Origin: Tanypteryx hageni
Lineage: Eukaryota > Arthropoda > Insecta > Odonata > Petaluridae
Reading direction: 5' to 3'
Length of the DNA stretch: 64,000 nucleotides
NCBI GenBank assembly: GCA_028673005.1
Contig: CM054112.1
Span: forward strand, 23,177,624 to 23,241,623
Both the position numbers and the translations under genes were made by a program. Positions 11,431-25,374 of this stretch are shown piece after piece. Position 1 is the stretch's first letter. Every line of letters begins with the position of its first letter. Under the pieces are notes generated by a model. That model was not told the origin of the DNA and made no database searches. It was given only the letters and a program-made list of their open reading frames with translations.

Positions 11431-13555
11431 TACGGCAGAAAGAAAAACCATGCGCTAGGAGTTACAGCTGTAAAGTGCATTGGGATAAGTGGAGCTTTTC
11501 TGTATATTATGCACGACCGGCAATGAAAAAAGTGATTTTTTTTTTAAATAAAATTTAAGGAAATTTTGTTTTTGGTTTCTTTCTGCCGAATTAGTTTTCT
11601 GCCTAGAGCCTCGCTCTCTATGGCAATCATTTCTAGATTAGGTTTCAATGTGGTACAATGAGATAATCAAGCTATTCCAGACATAGTACGAGTTAAATAT
11701 TCGGTGAACGATATTTTCAAAGCTCTATACTGAAATAAGCATAGTTTTATGAAGGCACATGTTGTCGCGGAATAAATTAATAGTAGTGCTTTTCAACAAT
11801 GGCGTAAAATACTAAAAATGGCAAATTTTCCCAATGAAATTGTAAGTACTTTGATTGCTTGTAGAATTCATAAAGAGAAGGAAAACCAGTGTCATTTGCA
11901 TCAAATATTCTTACAAAATAAAAAATTCTAATTCAAATTTCAAGTGAAAGACTTTGCGATTTGATCTCACGCCTCTCATAAAATTCATGAAATCGATATA
12001 ATTTTTGCCAGTCTCAGTCAGCATCACAAACAAATAGGAAAGGTAGTTTTAATAGGGTAGTACAAGTTGGGCCGCAATATTTTATGTATTTGCATCAAAT
12101 GAAAGTTCATATTAAATTCTAAATCTAATTTAAATAGCATAAAACATAATAAATATATTTTAGAATTCAGTAGTAGCGAAATAAAAAAAAACTGAAGCCA
12201 TTAGTTACATACGAGACCCCGGGAAATCAAAAACATCGAGTTCAAAGATTTCAGCATATTATAACTTAAATCGAAGATCTTATTCATAGGTATTTCTCAC
12301 AAAACGGAAATAGGAAAGCAGAAAGAAAATTAAAAATTTTAACAAACAAATGTGGTAGGATAATTCAGACCAAATCATAGAGCGCTCAGAATGCATCATA
12401 ATCTGCAATTCAACATCTCAGATAATTCAGTTCTCCCGCATCAAGAATAACCTTCAAATCTGCATAAACATTTTATAGGAATGAAAGTGGTTTCAGTAAA
12501 ATTAATAAAGTAACGCATAAAAAGAAGAAGTATTGCCAACACTTCCTATCATGACTAGAAAAGCTTTTCCAATCATTTTTGGATGTGGAGTTTTCGATTG
12601 CAATTGAAACATGTATATATTGTCGACCTCATATTCGACTTTAAGTATACAGGCCAGAATAAAGTACTACTGAATTTTTTTGCCTCAAATCAGGCAGTGT
12701 AAGGGAATACGAGGTGCAACAGACGAGTATTCCGAGAATACGTTAAAACGAGTAAAGATACCTTTGTATAATGCTCTGATGAATATTGGGTGAAATTGTT
12801 GCTCATTCGTTTAAATGTCGCAAGTGTTGAAAAAAACACAAAATCGATTTTATTTTAGCCATTTTCCGACAACATTCGATTCGCCGTGCGCTACGATGAA
12901 GTTCACGCATCGATACAGAGAACACCCATTGAATCAAAATAATACATGTATAGCATATTGTGGGTAAAGTTGGATTTATATACCTCTACCAACATCTGCT
13001 TTACAGCAAAACTTAACATGCATTTGTCGAATGCAATTTTATTTTTCAAAATTTCATACTCTCATATGTGTAACTTCAATGACTTACGCTATGAAGTAAA
13101 CTGCAGATGTACATTACATCCTAAATGTAAATGTCTTAATTGGTGATTCACCTTCAGTCAAATGCAACTATAATATGTATGGTAACAAAAGGCATGCTCC
13201 ATAATCTATTTTTAGAGTATTTCAAAACGTTACTGATAAAATGAATAAATCCCATCAAACTATTGTAGATAAAGCACCACCTTGAAAAATCAACGTCAGT
13301 TTAGATAGGGTAACGCGAAATCGTTATAAAGAGCTCGTATTTTTAAGTGCAAAAACAAAGAATGGGAAAAAATTTTAGTCACGAGAAATCATGCTGTAAT
13401 GTGCTGATATCGAAATTCTGTCACTAAAAAAATGGCAGATTAATTTAAACTCGCGCATAATTTATACCGACACCCGCGAAGATAGTAGGAAGAGGAGCGA
13501 GACATAATTGAGCCGCGTGAAGAATTGACGTTTTGCGCGGAAGGGTTGATTGTTC
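11431..13555. other. AT-rich sequence without genes
   Basis: About 2.1 kb at low GC. The only open frame of note (12946-13146) has no motif. No terminal repeats were found. Confidence 0.5.
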
Positions 13556-13559
13556 AATC

Positions 13560-14345
13560 TTTCAGCGAACCCGTGAGAAAAAGGAGGAAGAGAAAACAGG
13601 TAAAGGGAAGGGAAGAAGGGGGTGGGTAGAGCGAAAGGGTAACTGTGCCTTACCGCTCACCGCGAAACAGAGAGAGAGAGAGAGAAAATGAGGAGAGGTA
13701 GGGAGATGGGGATAAGGGCGAGGGAAGGGAGTAGAACAAGAGAAGGTCGGAGGGTAGTTAAAGAGAGGAGGGAAAAATAATTTGGAGGAACGGTAGCGCT
13801 AGGGAGGAGAGAAAAAAAATATGTAAACCTTTTACTTTTATTTTTTTCCGCGGCCCTTCTCCGAAAACTCCCACCCCTCCTTGGTCCACCAACCCTTACA
13901 CTCAATCTCTCCAGTCACATCCCCCTCCTCCTCACTCTCTCTCTTACCACTCCCTTTTTCAACCATCTCGCATCTTCCCCTCCGCCGCTCTTCCCCCTCC
14001 CCGCTTCGCTAAAAATCCCAGTGTGCCATCCTTCGCTGAGAGAGAGGGAGAGGGGGGGGGTGGTGGAGGGCGAGAAAGAGGGAGGGGGAGAGGACGACCC
14101 TTGCTCAGGCAAAAATGGAGGCAGATTGGAAAATAAAAAGGCGTGTAAAAAAAGAGAAGGGCAGCGTCTGACGTGATGAGAAATACGAGTTGAGAAGAGA
14201 ATTGTATCAGTGGAGATGGGGAAGATGGAGGGAGGGGGGAAGGAGCAGAATGAATGGAGGGAGAGTGCAGACGAAAGAGAGAGAGGGAGAGTAAGAAAGG
14301 GTGAGAGATAGAGAGGGAAAAATGAAGGAAAAGAGCGAAGGAAGT
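13560..14345. repeat. Purine block, pyrimidine block, purine block
   Basis: Purine-rich to about 13830, then pyrimidine-rich from about 13848 to 14030, then an abrupt switch to purine-rich at about 14036-14345, including a run of eight or more G at 14050-14060. The minus-strand frames 13657-13905 and 13959-14408 are artefacts. Confidence 0.7.
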
Positions 14346-15026
14346 GAGAAGAGGAACGGAGTTAACGGAAAAGTTCATGATGGATTTAGGTTGTGCTTGA
14401 GCGCCCAATTTAGGCGGGATTTGGGCTAAATGGGTCGCAATGACAGAATTCAGTGATAAACAGTGTTATCTGAAGATTCTTGATAAGGGAGCGAACGAAA
14501 GATCAGCTCAAAAACTAAATAACACAAAAGTAGTTCATTCGCGTTGAAAATATCCTTTCAAGAGAAACCTTCAATTTTTATCGCCCCTTTCCGTAACAAA
14601 TAATAGTCATGCTAAGTGACAAACTATATGTTATTAATCTCAAGGTTCAGGGATCACCTTTTAAAAATCTCCTTTTGGTTGCTTTTCTCTTGACTTTGTA
14701 AAGGAGGTTAAAGTTTCAGAATTTACTGGTATGGGACTTTTTCATGTATCCTTCTTCAGGTAGGAATCGATTAATTATTGAAAATATTACTTAGTCAATA
14801 TTTATGTAATTACAATAATAGTAGTTAACCTAGAACTCATCGGAATAAAACTCTCCGATAACATACTTAATGAAATTTTTTTTTAATTCTCCGCAACTCT
14901 AGAACAAGAAAAAATAGTTACACCTTATGGTATTCAAACAAAGGAATACCAAAGTACTATATATGGAAAAATACTAGTAAATGTTTGATAGGAGAGGTTT
15001 AAGGTTGAAATTGATTGGCGATGATA
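14346..15026. other. AT-rich sequence, nothing recognised
   Basis: No open frame or repeat pair was seen. Confidence 0.5.
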
Positions 15027-15034
15027 ATCTAAGG

Positions 15035-15313
15035 CAGTGGTCTTAAAACTTCGAGACGCTGCGGAGTCCTTTTAGCTAATTAGCTAATCGTGTGAGCGAC
15101 TCTCTTTAACTACAACTTTCCACTAACCAAGCTAATTTGCTATAAATATATATAACTGTATATACGATAAATAAATATGTTTGTTTTAACAATATTATCA
15201 TATTTTATATATGAATTTATTACTTGTTTCTTATATTAATTTTTTCTTTAATCTGTGAAACACTTCGCGGAGCGCCTGGAAATGTTCCGCAGAGCCAAAT
15301 TTGAATTGCACTG
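15035..15313. mobile_element. hAT-like MITE with 8-bp target duplication
   Basis: The left end CAGTGGTCTTAAAACTTCG matches the reverse complement of the right end, CAGTGCAATTCAAATTTGG. Both continue into a GC-rich CTGCGGA word and then an AT-rich centre. The flanks ATCTAAGG (15027-15034) and ATTTAAGT (15314-15321) match at 6 of 8 positions. CAGTG-type ends with an 8-bp duplication are characteristic of hAT elements. At 279 bp it has no transposase. Confidence 0.65.
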
Positions 15314-15354
15314 ATTTAAGTAATAGTAAGAATGACGTATGATGAAGATTCGTG

Positions 15355-15730
15355 AGGCCAGAAAAAGAGAGGACGACGGGGAAAACTGCAGAGGATGATA
15401 AACTAGTTGAAAAAAAGAAAATGGGCGTGTAGAAGCGAAAGGAAAAGGAAAGAGTGAGAAAAATATTTATTTGAGAAAATTGGGAGAAAAGTGGAGAGGA
15501 GGTTGGTTGATGGCGGCCGCAAGGGAGCCGAGGGCAAATTGGTTGAGAAGAATGAGAAGGGAGGGGAAAGGGGAGAAGGGAAAGGGGAAGGAGGGAAAGG
15601 GAGAGGAGGGGAAGGGGAAGGAGGAGAAGGGAGAGGAGGGGAAGGGGGAGGGTGGGAGGAGGGGAAGGGGGAGGGTGGGAGGAGGGGAAGGGGAGGAGGC
15701 GGAAGGAGGATGAAGTGAGGGGGTTGATAA
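15355..15730. repeat. Purine-rich, G-run-rich block
   Basis: From about 15534 to 15715 the + strand is nearly pure G/A, with many GGGG runs separated by short A-containing spacers and an imperfect repeat of GGAGGGGAAGGGG. Triplex or G-quadruplex formation is possible. The overlapping frames are not genes. Confidence 0.7.
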
Positions 15731-16415
15731 TGAACGAATGGATTTAGGTGTGGAGGAAATATCATGTACAAATAAAAGATGGTTGTGAGCTATGGACATT
15801 GACTGAATTATGAATCAATTAGAAATTTATCTAGAAAATTCTATTTGGAAAATATATTTTATAAGGTGCTGGAATAAACCAATTTCTTTGAGTAGACGGA
15901 TGAAGTAAATAGCATAAAGTGTAACTCGAAAGCATAATAAAATGATGACAGAACTCCAAGCTACACGCATAAAATATGTAAGCACAAGATTATACTGCTT
16001 AGTGAATAATTTCAGAGTATCGTAAAAATGAGCCCCGAATAAGTTTTATATATGTACTTGATATAGCTATCTCCTATCACCGTACTTCGGTTGTAATAAC
16101 AATGAATAATTTACAAACCGAGTAGGCATAAGCGCATCTTGACCGAAAGTTGATTCCGCGAAGAATCATTATAAAATTAGCAACCGTTATATTACCACTG
16201 ACAAAGACTATATTGCAGATAAAATGATCATATGAGTCACTCAATTATTTTAGGACTACAGTAGTTATACATATTCACAAGCCATAACCCGAACTCAAAT
16301 TTTCACCTTAAAATTTTGCGGTGATAATAACCATACAATATTAAGCAACAATTCTGAATTCGTCACACTTTTGCATGAGACTCATAAAAATTAAGAGATT
16401 TTTATACCTTTTGTT
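15731..16415. other. AT-rich sequence, nothing recognised
   Basis: Low-GC sequence with no supported feature. Confidence 0.5.
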
Positions 16416-16419
16416 AAAA

Positions 16420-17890
16420 AAGGGAGGGAGAGAGAAAGCATAATTTTTACAAATCAGTTGGTGAAAAATGAATGAATTTCAGCACGCTTACACAACGAGC
16501 TCAGTAACTCTCTAGCCGTGAGAAACCGGTAAAAAGGAATTCGAAAACGCCCTAAAAAACCAATGAAAAGGCGAAGAATAGAATTCCAAAAATGCAGAGA
16601 GAAAAAAAAGAGGGAGAGGAAGCCGATCGCGGCGACGTCTGCTCTTCAGTTGTTTTTTTTTTGCTTCCGATCGTCGCTCTCTTTCAGTCCGATCGGCGAA
16701 AACGGAATTCCTGTGAAGGGTGGCAGGACATAAATAAGAGGAGTATAAAAAAGGATGGGTAAAAAGGGAAAGAAAGAGAGAGAGAGCGAACACATGCGCG
16801 AGACTCACGTGGAATAGAATCGTCAAAGAGGAGACATCCAACGGGCGGGCACGAGTCACCAAAGGCGAGGAGGAAATGCTAAGCATTAAGCAAGGGAGGA
16901 AGAGGATAAAGAGAAGAATAGTAAATGGGAGATGAAAAAAAGCAAAGAATGGGATGAAAATGGTAGCAGAGGGAGTTAAGAGGAAGGATAAGTGGGAGAA
17001 AGAGTTAAAATAAGAGGATATTAATTAAGATAAGGGGTAAAGCGAAGGTAAAGAAAGGGTAATTCAAAAGTAAGAAATTGGAGCAAGAAAGGTGAGGGAA
17101 CAGGAGATGTAAGAGAAAGAGAAAGAAATAAGGCGAGAAGAAGAATAGGAAGTACAAATGAGCGAGAAAAGAAATAAATAAGTAGAAAAGATTAGGAGGA
17201 AAGAGGTAGAGGATGAAAATATAAAAGAAAAGAGTAAAAGAGGCAAGAAAATTATTAAAGAAGTATAGATTAGTGAAGGAGGCAAAGATAAACGTAATAC
17301 AAAGAGGAGAAAAAATTGGAATAGGAAGGATATGAAAGGAGAGAGGGACGTGAATTGGGAGAGGAGAGAGGATGGGAAAGAGAGAGAGATCGGTCTGAGA
17401 AGAGAGTCAAAATGTGTGACTAGCATCTCAAGCCGAGAACTACAACCGGTCTCGTTGCCTCAATTGCCATTCACCGCGGAGGGGAATGGGAAGTGGAGGG
17501 GACGGGGAGAAGGGGGAGGAGGGAGGGAGAGGAGTGGAAAGGGCAGAGAGAAAGGGCTTGGAGGAGGGCGAGAGCGGAATAAGAAGGAAGAGGTCGCGGA
17601 GCAAAAAACGCAGTGACAGATATGGTGAGAAGAAGAGGTGGTGAGTTGAGTGAGGGGAGAGAGAGAGAGAGAGAGAGAGAAAGAGTGAGAGGAAGGGAGG
17701 ATTTGTGTGTGTGTGTGTGTGTGTGAGGGGCAGAGTGAGTGGAGGTTGGTGGAGGGGCATCTCGACGTTCCATCCTGTACAGTGGGGCGGGAGTCGGTTT
17801 GGCGGTGTAGTTGGAGGGACGGAGGCGGAGAAGTAAAAAGGATTGTAAGAGAGAGAGATAGCGAGGGGTGGGAGAAAGAGGGGGAGGGGT
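16420..17890. repeat. Extended purine-rich block with GA and GT microsatellites
   Basis: Purine-biased + strand across most of 1.4 kb, AG-rich at 16890-17400 and GGA-rich from 17470. It includes (GA)n at 17656-17680 and (TG)n at 17704-17725. A CpG-richer window at 16620-16700 interrupts it. Minus-strand frames 16512-16886, 17064-17426, 17440-17931 and 17471-17773 are CT-repeat translations. Confidence 0.7.
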
Positions 17891-19250
17891 AATAGTCGAA
17901 GGAAGCGAAAGACAGCTTCCTCAGCCATCACACTTCAGCGGAAGTGTGACTTGACTTTTATTTGTTTTTGCGACCGACGCCAATTTTAACGTCGCTTTTC
18001 GATATTCAGATTTTTATAACCTGCCTCGTTGACCCGAAAGATAATGTGTCAGTGTTTCTTACTCGACAGCGCCCGGAGATATTTTAAAACTTATTAGATT
18101 CAAGGTGTCATTTCACCACTGTAACGAGAAGCAAATTTTTTACACGATTTTTTTACTCTGTACGTGAATGTAAACATCGATAAATGTATATCATACATAT
18201 AGAGGTAATTTATTTCCAGATATTTTATTAAGCATGTAAGCCGTGTACTTGTGATTTAAATCTAGCTCCTGTAATAACATAACCAACTCATAAAGCAACG
18301 GATATCTCACAAACCAAAGATCGCTATCACTTTTTCGATACAAGAAGCTGGACAATAATTGTAAACTGAATTTGAACATTAGTATGTTCATCAATGGCAA
18401 AATTATTAGAAACGTTATCGAAAAAAACATTAGAGTCCATCAAATTTTAATAAAATATGTAAATAAAAATAATCAATCGAAATACTTTTCTATATTCATC
18501 TCAATTCTCCCTGGTGACAGGCTTCATCCATGACAAAATAATTGTGCGTGACGTTACGCTATTCACTTTTACATTCGCATAATGATGGACGGAACGCTTT
18601 CATTCAATGTGAATACGCAGCTAAATGCGTATATATGCTTAGTTAGGTACAAATTCGACCAGAAATGTTCAAAAAATTAGTAATAAGACCCATTTGTAAT
18701 CACATTAAACACAATTTTAACCAGATTTCAGCCAGATAACACTTTTCGTTAAGTAACGCACGTAAATAAGTTAACGTACCGTTAGTTTTTATAGGCAATA
18801 AAAATAACCCATTCCCAGACGATGTGGTTTACCGCCGAAAATAATAGCTGCTGCAACCCAATGTTTAAATATAAATTATAAGTAATAAAGATTTTAACCT
18901 AATGTGCATCAACGCCTAAAAGCACACTAAGGTTAGTATCTTAGTTACCAATTTTATTTATATTTAAGGCAAAACGTATCGATTTTTAACTTCATAACTG
19001 CTGAAATAAATAAAAAAATTGTATTGGTTTGTTCCATGCATCGCATTAATTTCAAGTACAATTATATTGTCATTTGTTCTATTTAAACTCGATGGGTGCA
19101 GCCTGTCGCCAACGCCTCTACAGCTTTTAGGTATCATCGGATCTCACTGTTTCCCCGCATTCAACCTTTACAAAATTCATATCATGCAAGCACTGGGAAT
19201 AAAAAAACATTTGACGCCGTTTACACGAAGCCATCTGGTGATCACGTAGA
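17891..19250. other. AT-rich sequence without genes
   Basis: No supported gene. The frames at 18191-18430 (minus) and 19019-19249 (+) have no motif or splice support. Confidence 0.5.
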
Positions 19251-19259
19251 GAAGTAAAG

Positions 19260-19560
19260 GGGACGGAACAAAGATGGCGTCCACTTTAAAAAATCGACTT
19301 CCATCTTTTCATCATCCCCGTTTCTTTTTTTTCGGTCCCGCTCCCCCATCTAGGAGACTGTTCACCCCGCGTAAGGGGGCGAGATAGGGGTGGAGCGAGA
19401 GGAGTAGACGAAGAAGGGAGAAGATTTGAAGGGGTGAAAGACAGAAGGGGAGGAATAGGGGTTGGAGGAGCGGGGGAGGAGGGAGGGGAGATCGAGGAAA
19501 GAGAGACTAAAAGCGTGGGAGGGCGCATGCGTCGAGTAAATGGAAGACATTTTCCTAAAG
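19260..19560. promoter_or_regulatory. CpG-enriched segment with YY1- and NRF-1-like sites
   Basis: AAGATGGCG at 19271-19279 matches the YY1/pleiohomeotic core. GCGCATGCG at 19523-19531 matches NRF-1/ewg. The intervening sequence is GC-richer than its flanks and grades into a purine block. Such sites cluster in TATA-less animal promoters, but no first exon was identified. Confidence 0.25.
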
Positions 19561-19640
19561 GTTTTGACGCTAAGGCGACGGAGGAAAAATGTAAAATATG
19601 TGTGGAGAGAAAGAAAAAAGAAGGAGAAAGGGAATTTTGA
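19380..19640. repeat. Purine-rich block
   Basis: G+A-rich + strand, with GGAGGAGCGGGGGAGG-like text at about 19465-19485. Overlapping frames are artefacts. Confidence 0.6.
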
Positions 19641-20489
19641 AGATGGTCGAGAAGCTAAGAGTCGCAATAGGTAATGGACATGGGAAGGAGGAATATAAAG
19701 AATAAAAATAATAACCGCAAACTCATTCTCGTTAAAGCACCTGATGCGCTTATGTTACTAGAATCCAATTAAATGAGTCGGAAATAATTATCCACCTAAA
19801 CATTGATTGAATTGGCCATAGATTAATTTCTCTCAATCCGCAAGGCGGACTTATTCGGGTTAAAATAATTACTCAGAGATAACAAAATGTTTCGTATGGA
19901 TGAATATATTTCTAGGCCCTTTTAAAATAAGCTTGAAATTGTAATCGGACAGCGGTTTTCTTGGAAGAGAAAAGTAAAATTCAAAGATATGTAGGCATGC
20001 ATCGGTAGAGCAGATTAACTTAAAAAAAATGAGTCAGTTGCAATTTTAATTACAAAAGAATATTTATTTCTTATAATTTGTGTAAGGCGAAGAAGTGATG
20101 GCAAAAATCATTATTTATTTTTCAACTGACGCAATGAATTATGGACTTCTTTATAAACTCTTATATTGAAGTATAAAATCTTAATGTTATATGTCTTCTG
20201 CAAAAGAGGTTATCTCCTAGGAGTATAACGATAGAGGTAATAGTGTGTTTAAAAAAACTCACAAAATCCTAACGCCATGGTGAACATTTCCCCACCCCGA
20301 AACAAATTAACGAATCCGCAGCGCTACCTAAAAAAGTTAATCCTCAATAAGACCTTTTCTTTAATTTCACCGTCCGTTAATTGAAAAAACTTCTCGCTCC
20401 ACCTCTTTTTCGTCCTATCAGGCATCACAAAACTCTTCATCACGGCGAGAGGATGGTGATATGGACATAGCACGACGAGCATTAATGTT
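19641..20489. other. AT-rich sequence, nothing recognised
   Basis: No gene or repeat could be supported. Confidence 0.5.
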
Positions 20490-20935
20490 GGTCCGTTTGA
20501 AAAGAAAGAGGGGTGAGAGAACTAGAAAAGCGAGAGCGCTGGCTGGAAGAGGAAGGGTCGAAAAAATGAAATGGTGTGAGGGAGGAAAAAAAGGAGAGGA
20601 AAAGGAGAGGAAGGGAAGGGAGGAGAGGGAGACAATTAGCGGAGGGCCAGAAAGGAGAGAATCTCCAGAGATAGGGCAAGCAAAATGTCAGGAGAGGAAA
20701 GGGCTTTTTTCATAAAGGATAAAGGAAGGATAACAGATAGGGCAGGAGGCTGGGAGAGGAGTAGCGGGAGAGAGAGAGCGGGGGGATGGAAGGGGGGAGT
20801 GAGAGAGAGACGGAGAAAGGGGGAGTATTTGAGACCCTTGGCCACATCCAGCGCAGGAGTGGACCGCATCCAAAGTTGGTAGGGAGGAAGAGAGAGTAAG
20901 GGGGGAAGAGTAGGAGGGGAGGAGAGGGGAAAGGA
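20490..20935. repeat. Purine-rich block
   Basis: G+A-rich + strand, densest at 20580-20640 and 20750-20830. Overlapping frames on both strands are composition artefacts. Confidence 0.65.
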
Positions 20936-21770
20936 GTATTGCCCGTTTAATGCGATATTTGCTCTTAGATCCCTTATTTACGCTAGGAAAGGTGCGCGCA
21001 AATCTCGTTTTAACTGACATGATCAAGTAAAAGTAATATGCGTCCGAGTGATTACAGTGCTGAGGAATCAGCTCAAAAGTAGTACAGAGTTAAAACAATA
21101 AAACCTCTATCCTTCCTGTTAATTTTCTAATTTTACGGGAGGTGTGGCAGAAGCTTGTAGTTTGTGATTATTTATTCTGTGCCTATAAGAATGGAAATAT
21201 TAGTTCAGGAAGGTTAATTAGCAATATTAAAAATGGATTTGGATACCAAATCTTAAAACCAGGAGAGAAAATTTTAAAAGTAATTTTTCCATAAGTACGC
21301 AACATGATCGATATAAATGCTATACATGTAAGAGATATTTATACCCGTTAATTTGATGATAATTAACCTTTTTTACAAAATATCAAAATCGAAGACATTT
21401 GCTTTCATCTTCATTACGTTAAAATGAGAAAATATTTGGTGGCAGAAACGGAGATATGTTTATTTTTAAAACTAAATGCATTAAAACATACTTAATGGGT
21501 CAATTTTGATGTTCGTAATTTAATCTCGCCAAAAATGTTTTGCGCAGTAAGCAATGCTAAAAAAATTCCTAGGGCTCCTAATTTATGGCACCACATCGCT
21601 CTGCACGGTTTTGAACGTAATTTTATCCTGTACATATTCACATTATTAAAATGGCCAAACTATACCGCTAGAATGAAGTGTAAGAAAGAGGCGCCGTAAA
21701 ATCCTTACTTTTATGGAATTTAATAGAGTTCCGCACTGCTTTACTTAAGTCTGTGAAACTCAAAATAGTC
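20936..21770. other. AT-rich sequence, nothing recognised
   Basis: No feature could be supported. Confidence 0.5.
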
Positions 21771-21774
21771 AGAC

Positions 21775-22640
21775 AAGAAGGGTTAGGTAAGATAGGACTG
21801 AAGCAGGCCGAAGGGACGGAGGACGAGGGAAAGGGGAAGAGAATATAAAAAGAGGACGAAACGTTGATGAAGAGAGAAAAGGAGAAGGGCAAGAGATGAG
21901 AAGGGACGGAGGGCGCTGAGGAGAGAATAACAAAGGAGTAAAGACAGAGCGAGAGGGTGAGGGACGTGGAAAGAGGGATGGGAGAGAGAGAGGGAGGGAG
22001 GGCGGAGGAAGCAGGATAGAGGGAGAATTGAAGGGGAAAAAGGGTTGGGCAAGAAAAGTAAATTGCCTTCTTTTCAAGTCGTGGACGGGAGACAATGAGA
22101 TGCTCACGCAGAGAAATAGTAGGAGACAGAGAGGGAGGGGGAGAGGGAGAGAGAGATAGGGAGGGGGAGGATGCTAGAATGGTATCGGAGGGAGGGAGGG
22201 AGAAGAGGGACGGGTGAAGGAAAGGGATGAAGTTAGTTCGAGGAAGATGGGAGAAAAGGAAGGGGATGTGAGATCAGCACTAGATGAACAGTGAGAAAGA
22301 AGGAATGAGATAAAGAGGGGTGAAAAATGCTGTTGGGTGTGTATGGAAGAAGAAAAGAATGGTTGGTAAGAGACGGAATTAAAAGGTTGATGGCTTGCCG
22401 GAGGTATGTTGGGAAAATGAAGGAGACTTTAAAAGAGAACACGGGGAGGGATGGGAAAGAGAGAGAGAGAGAAATGGAGGCCAAAGAATAGAGAGGAGAG
22501 AAAGAAAGAGAAGGGAAAGAAATTAATTGGTAAGCAGTCGTGTAAGATACGCGTTGGGCGTGAGTATTATTTGGCGACTTTTTATCTTTTCTGTAGGAGG
22601 GTGATGATGAAGATGAATGAGGTGCACGGAGAGTGAAGAG
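21775..22640. repeat. Purine-rich block
   Basis: G+A-rich + strand, strongest at 21940-22030 and 22120-22240. The 200-codon minus-strand frame at 22233-22835 is largely a translation of CT-rich text and has no recognised domain. Confidence 0.65.
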
Positions 22641-25370
22641 ATAGAGAATCGGATGGGTACAAGTAGGAAAGAAAAAAACAACAGTCATTCGATGAGGAGT
22701 GATAAAAAGGCTAAAAATATCTCTAGATGATTGAAAATTTACGGATGCCGTGAGAATAAATGGTAGACATCTACTGAGCGATTGCCAGAACAGTACTGGA
22801 GCATGTAACTTCAAATTGTAAAAATTGTCTTTCATTTGTTGCTCTAATCATTGCTTGTCTTCAATTATCATTAGAATAATGATTAAGAGGAATCGACAAA
22901 GTTGCATATTAGGCACTGGTATTGCATCATCCATTTTCACCGGGTGTTGCTCATTACTGAGTGTGTCAATGCAACCCAAAATAATTTATATGATTGCATT
23001 TCAATAAAATTTACATTGAGTGTTCCTTATTCCAATCATTTCTGTCTATAGCATAAGAGTGAAATCCCCGGAAAACTAATCGCTATAAGAATAATATGCG
23101 TGAAGGAATTTGTGACTTCGTAAAATTTCAGAATGTTCTTATGTGTTTAGAATAAAACCAAGGAAACAATCTTTCTCTATCATGAATACAATGGCACCAC
23201 ATCAACATAATGTTGTCTAGATTTTAATTTAAGCATAGTATACCTACTGGAAGAACGTATTCATCTTGGGCTTCTTTAATTGCGAGAATGGAAGAATAAA
23301 AACAATGAACCCTCTTAAGAATAACATCAAAAGGTCAAATCGGTTATAAAGAAAAGTTTTTGTGTATGACTAAATAGTTGTAGCCAAAAATGCAAATGAA
23401 AGGCGTATTCACATAAAGCTGCAGTTCATTTCATGTTTCGCGCTTTAATACATTTTTTAGTTTTTGTTTATGATCTCTTGTTCAAGGTGCATGAAGCCAT
23501 TGGAATTGGATGTAAAACATTTAACAAATCTTTCATCGTGTGAAGGAAACCCAATCCTTATGTTATTTCATAAAAATGTCTGCATCTTGTAAAATAACCT
23601 TTATTGATAGACTATCGAAGTTGTTAATATATCAATCAATCAATTTTGGCGTAATGGTTCTGAATTTGACATCAGGTCATCTTGAGATATCGACATTTTG
23701 AAGGTCATATGTAGAGTAAATCTTTCGTTTGACAGTTTAATCATTGCTCGAAGAGGAAGTGTGCCGATTATTTTCCATAACGCATCTTACGTAAAATGTA
23801 AAAAAAAGTATCTTGCTTCTAGTTCAAGGAATACATATTGTACCTAAAGTCGCGCAACGTTTTTGCAATAATTTATTCATTTTAATCTTCTGCTATCATA
23901 CGGATGAAAGGTCAGAATTATGATGCAAACTTACTTGCGATATGTTTAGATGAAAATATGTCTTCCGTAAGACAGCCCATCATTTTCGCAAGACATATAG
24001 TTTAAAATCAAAACGATTGCCACTCAATCGGAAGAATCTTATTCGAACGGGCTTTTGTAGAAGAGGGAAATTTTCCATACTGATGAATTGGAAAACTGCT
24101 TGAAATCGGCGAAAAGGAAATCCACAATTTTATTGATTGTATGAATTTTTGTGACTTCGACTTCTGATTACAAAGACTGTACATTGAAGCAAAGTTAAAA
24201 TCATTTTCCATTAATTCCTGTGCATAAAAAAACAGCTATAAGCGTCGAGTGAAATATGTTGTTGATCTCTAATTCTCATCAATATGCATTTTCATTGCTT
24301 TTGTGCGTACTATTGCCAATATTATTTGCCGGAATCGTGTCACTTAGGTATATTCAAATTTTAAAATGTCATTACATTTTTAAGTCATGTCATAAAGTGA
24401 TAACATTTAATTTGCTTCGAAGTTGATTCAATGATTACAAAAATACGATCGCTGAAAAATAAATTAGCAAATTTCAATTATTTATACGGTCTATCAATAA
24501 AATACAGCAAATGCAATCGAAAATATGCAAAACAGCTACTTCAACGGAATAATCCCTTAATTCAACAGTTATTCATGAGTTCGTGCTAGAGAAAATAATT
24601 TATTTTAACGTGAAACTTTGCAAACATTTATAGATAAATAGCTGCATAAATTTCACATATTCACATCAAATTTGCAAAAGCATCTGTAAAGCTATGTGCA
24701 TATCTTTTTATGATAAAAACAGCTGATTTTAAATTGTAAAAAATATAGAAATGTACATTGACGCAATTAAATCTTTTGATCAAAACAACATTTCAATTTA
24801 ACTATCCAAATAGTCGACTTGGATAATAAATATTTGTGATACAGATATTGACTCAATGCTCTTAAATGACACAGCAGCTAAACGCACGCTTTTTCGTGGA
24901 ATTACTTTTGAACGTTCATTCATTCTACGATTTAATCACTTCAAAATATTTTTCCTGAAACGGTCGCGAATATAACCATTTTCGCTGCAGAAAACAAGAA
25001 ATGGCTAACGATTGCTAAAAGCAGCAAAAACTCGCCATCGAAGAAGCAATAAACAAACGCTTAAAAGCGTCAAAACGACCAACGTCATTATCTTTCCAAA
25101 AGAGGATTGTTATAGGCAGGAGTCCCAGGCTTAAAACAAACACTCCACAGCCGCATTATGATCAAGCGTCATAAACGACTTTGTAATTACATAACATATC
25201 TCATGGATCGTTAACCGAGCCGAAGTAAAGACCTTTTCCCGCCATTGGCTGTGACCCCGTTGAAAAATAGGTTCAGCGGATTGCAGAAATAGAAGAAGCC
25301 TCATATTCCGATTTCCTATAAGACTGCTCTTTTAAAACTGTAACTCGCATCCGGAAACGCTGGAAAAGCG
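22641..25370. other. AT-rich sequence without genes
   Basis: About 2.7 kb of low-GC sequence lacking protein-like frames and paired repeats. Short frames at 22825-23007 and 24008-24211 have no motif. Confidence 0.5.
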
Positions 25371-25374
25371 TAGA

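Noticed and set aside
22233..22835. 200-codon minus-strand open frame
   Set aside because: It runs through CT-rich complement text with no motif and no coding signature.
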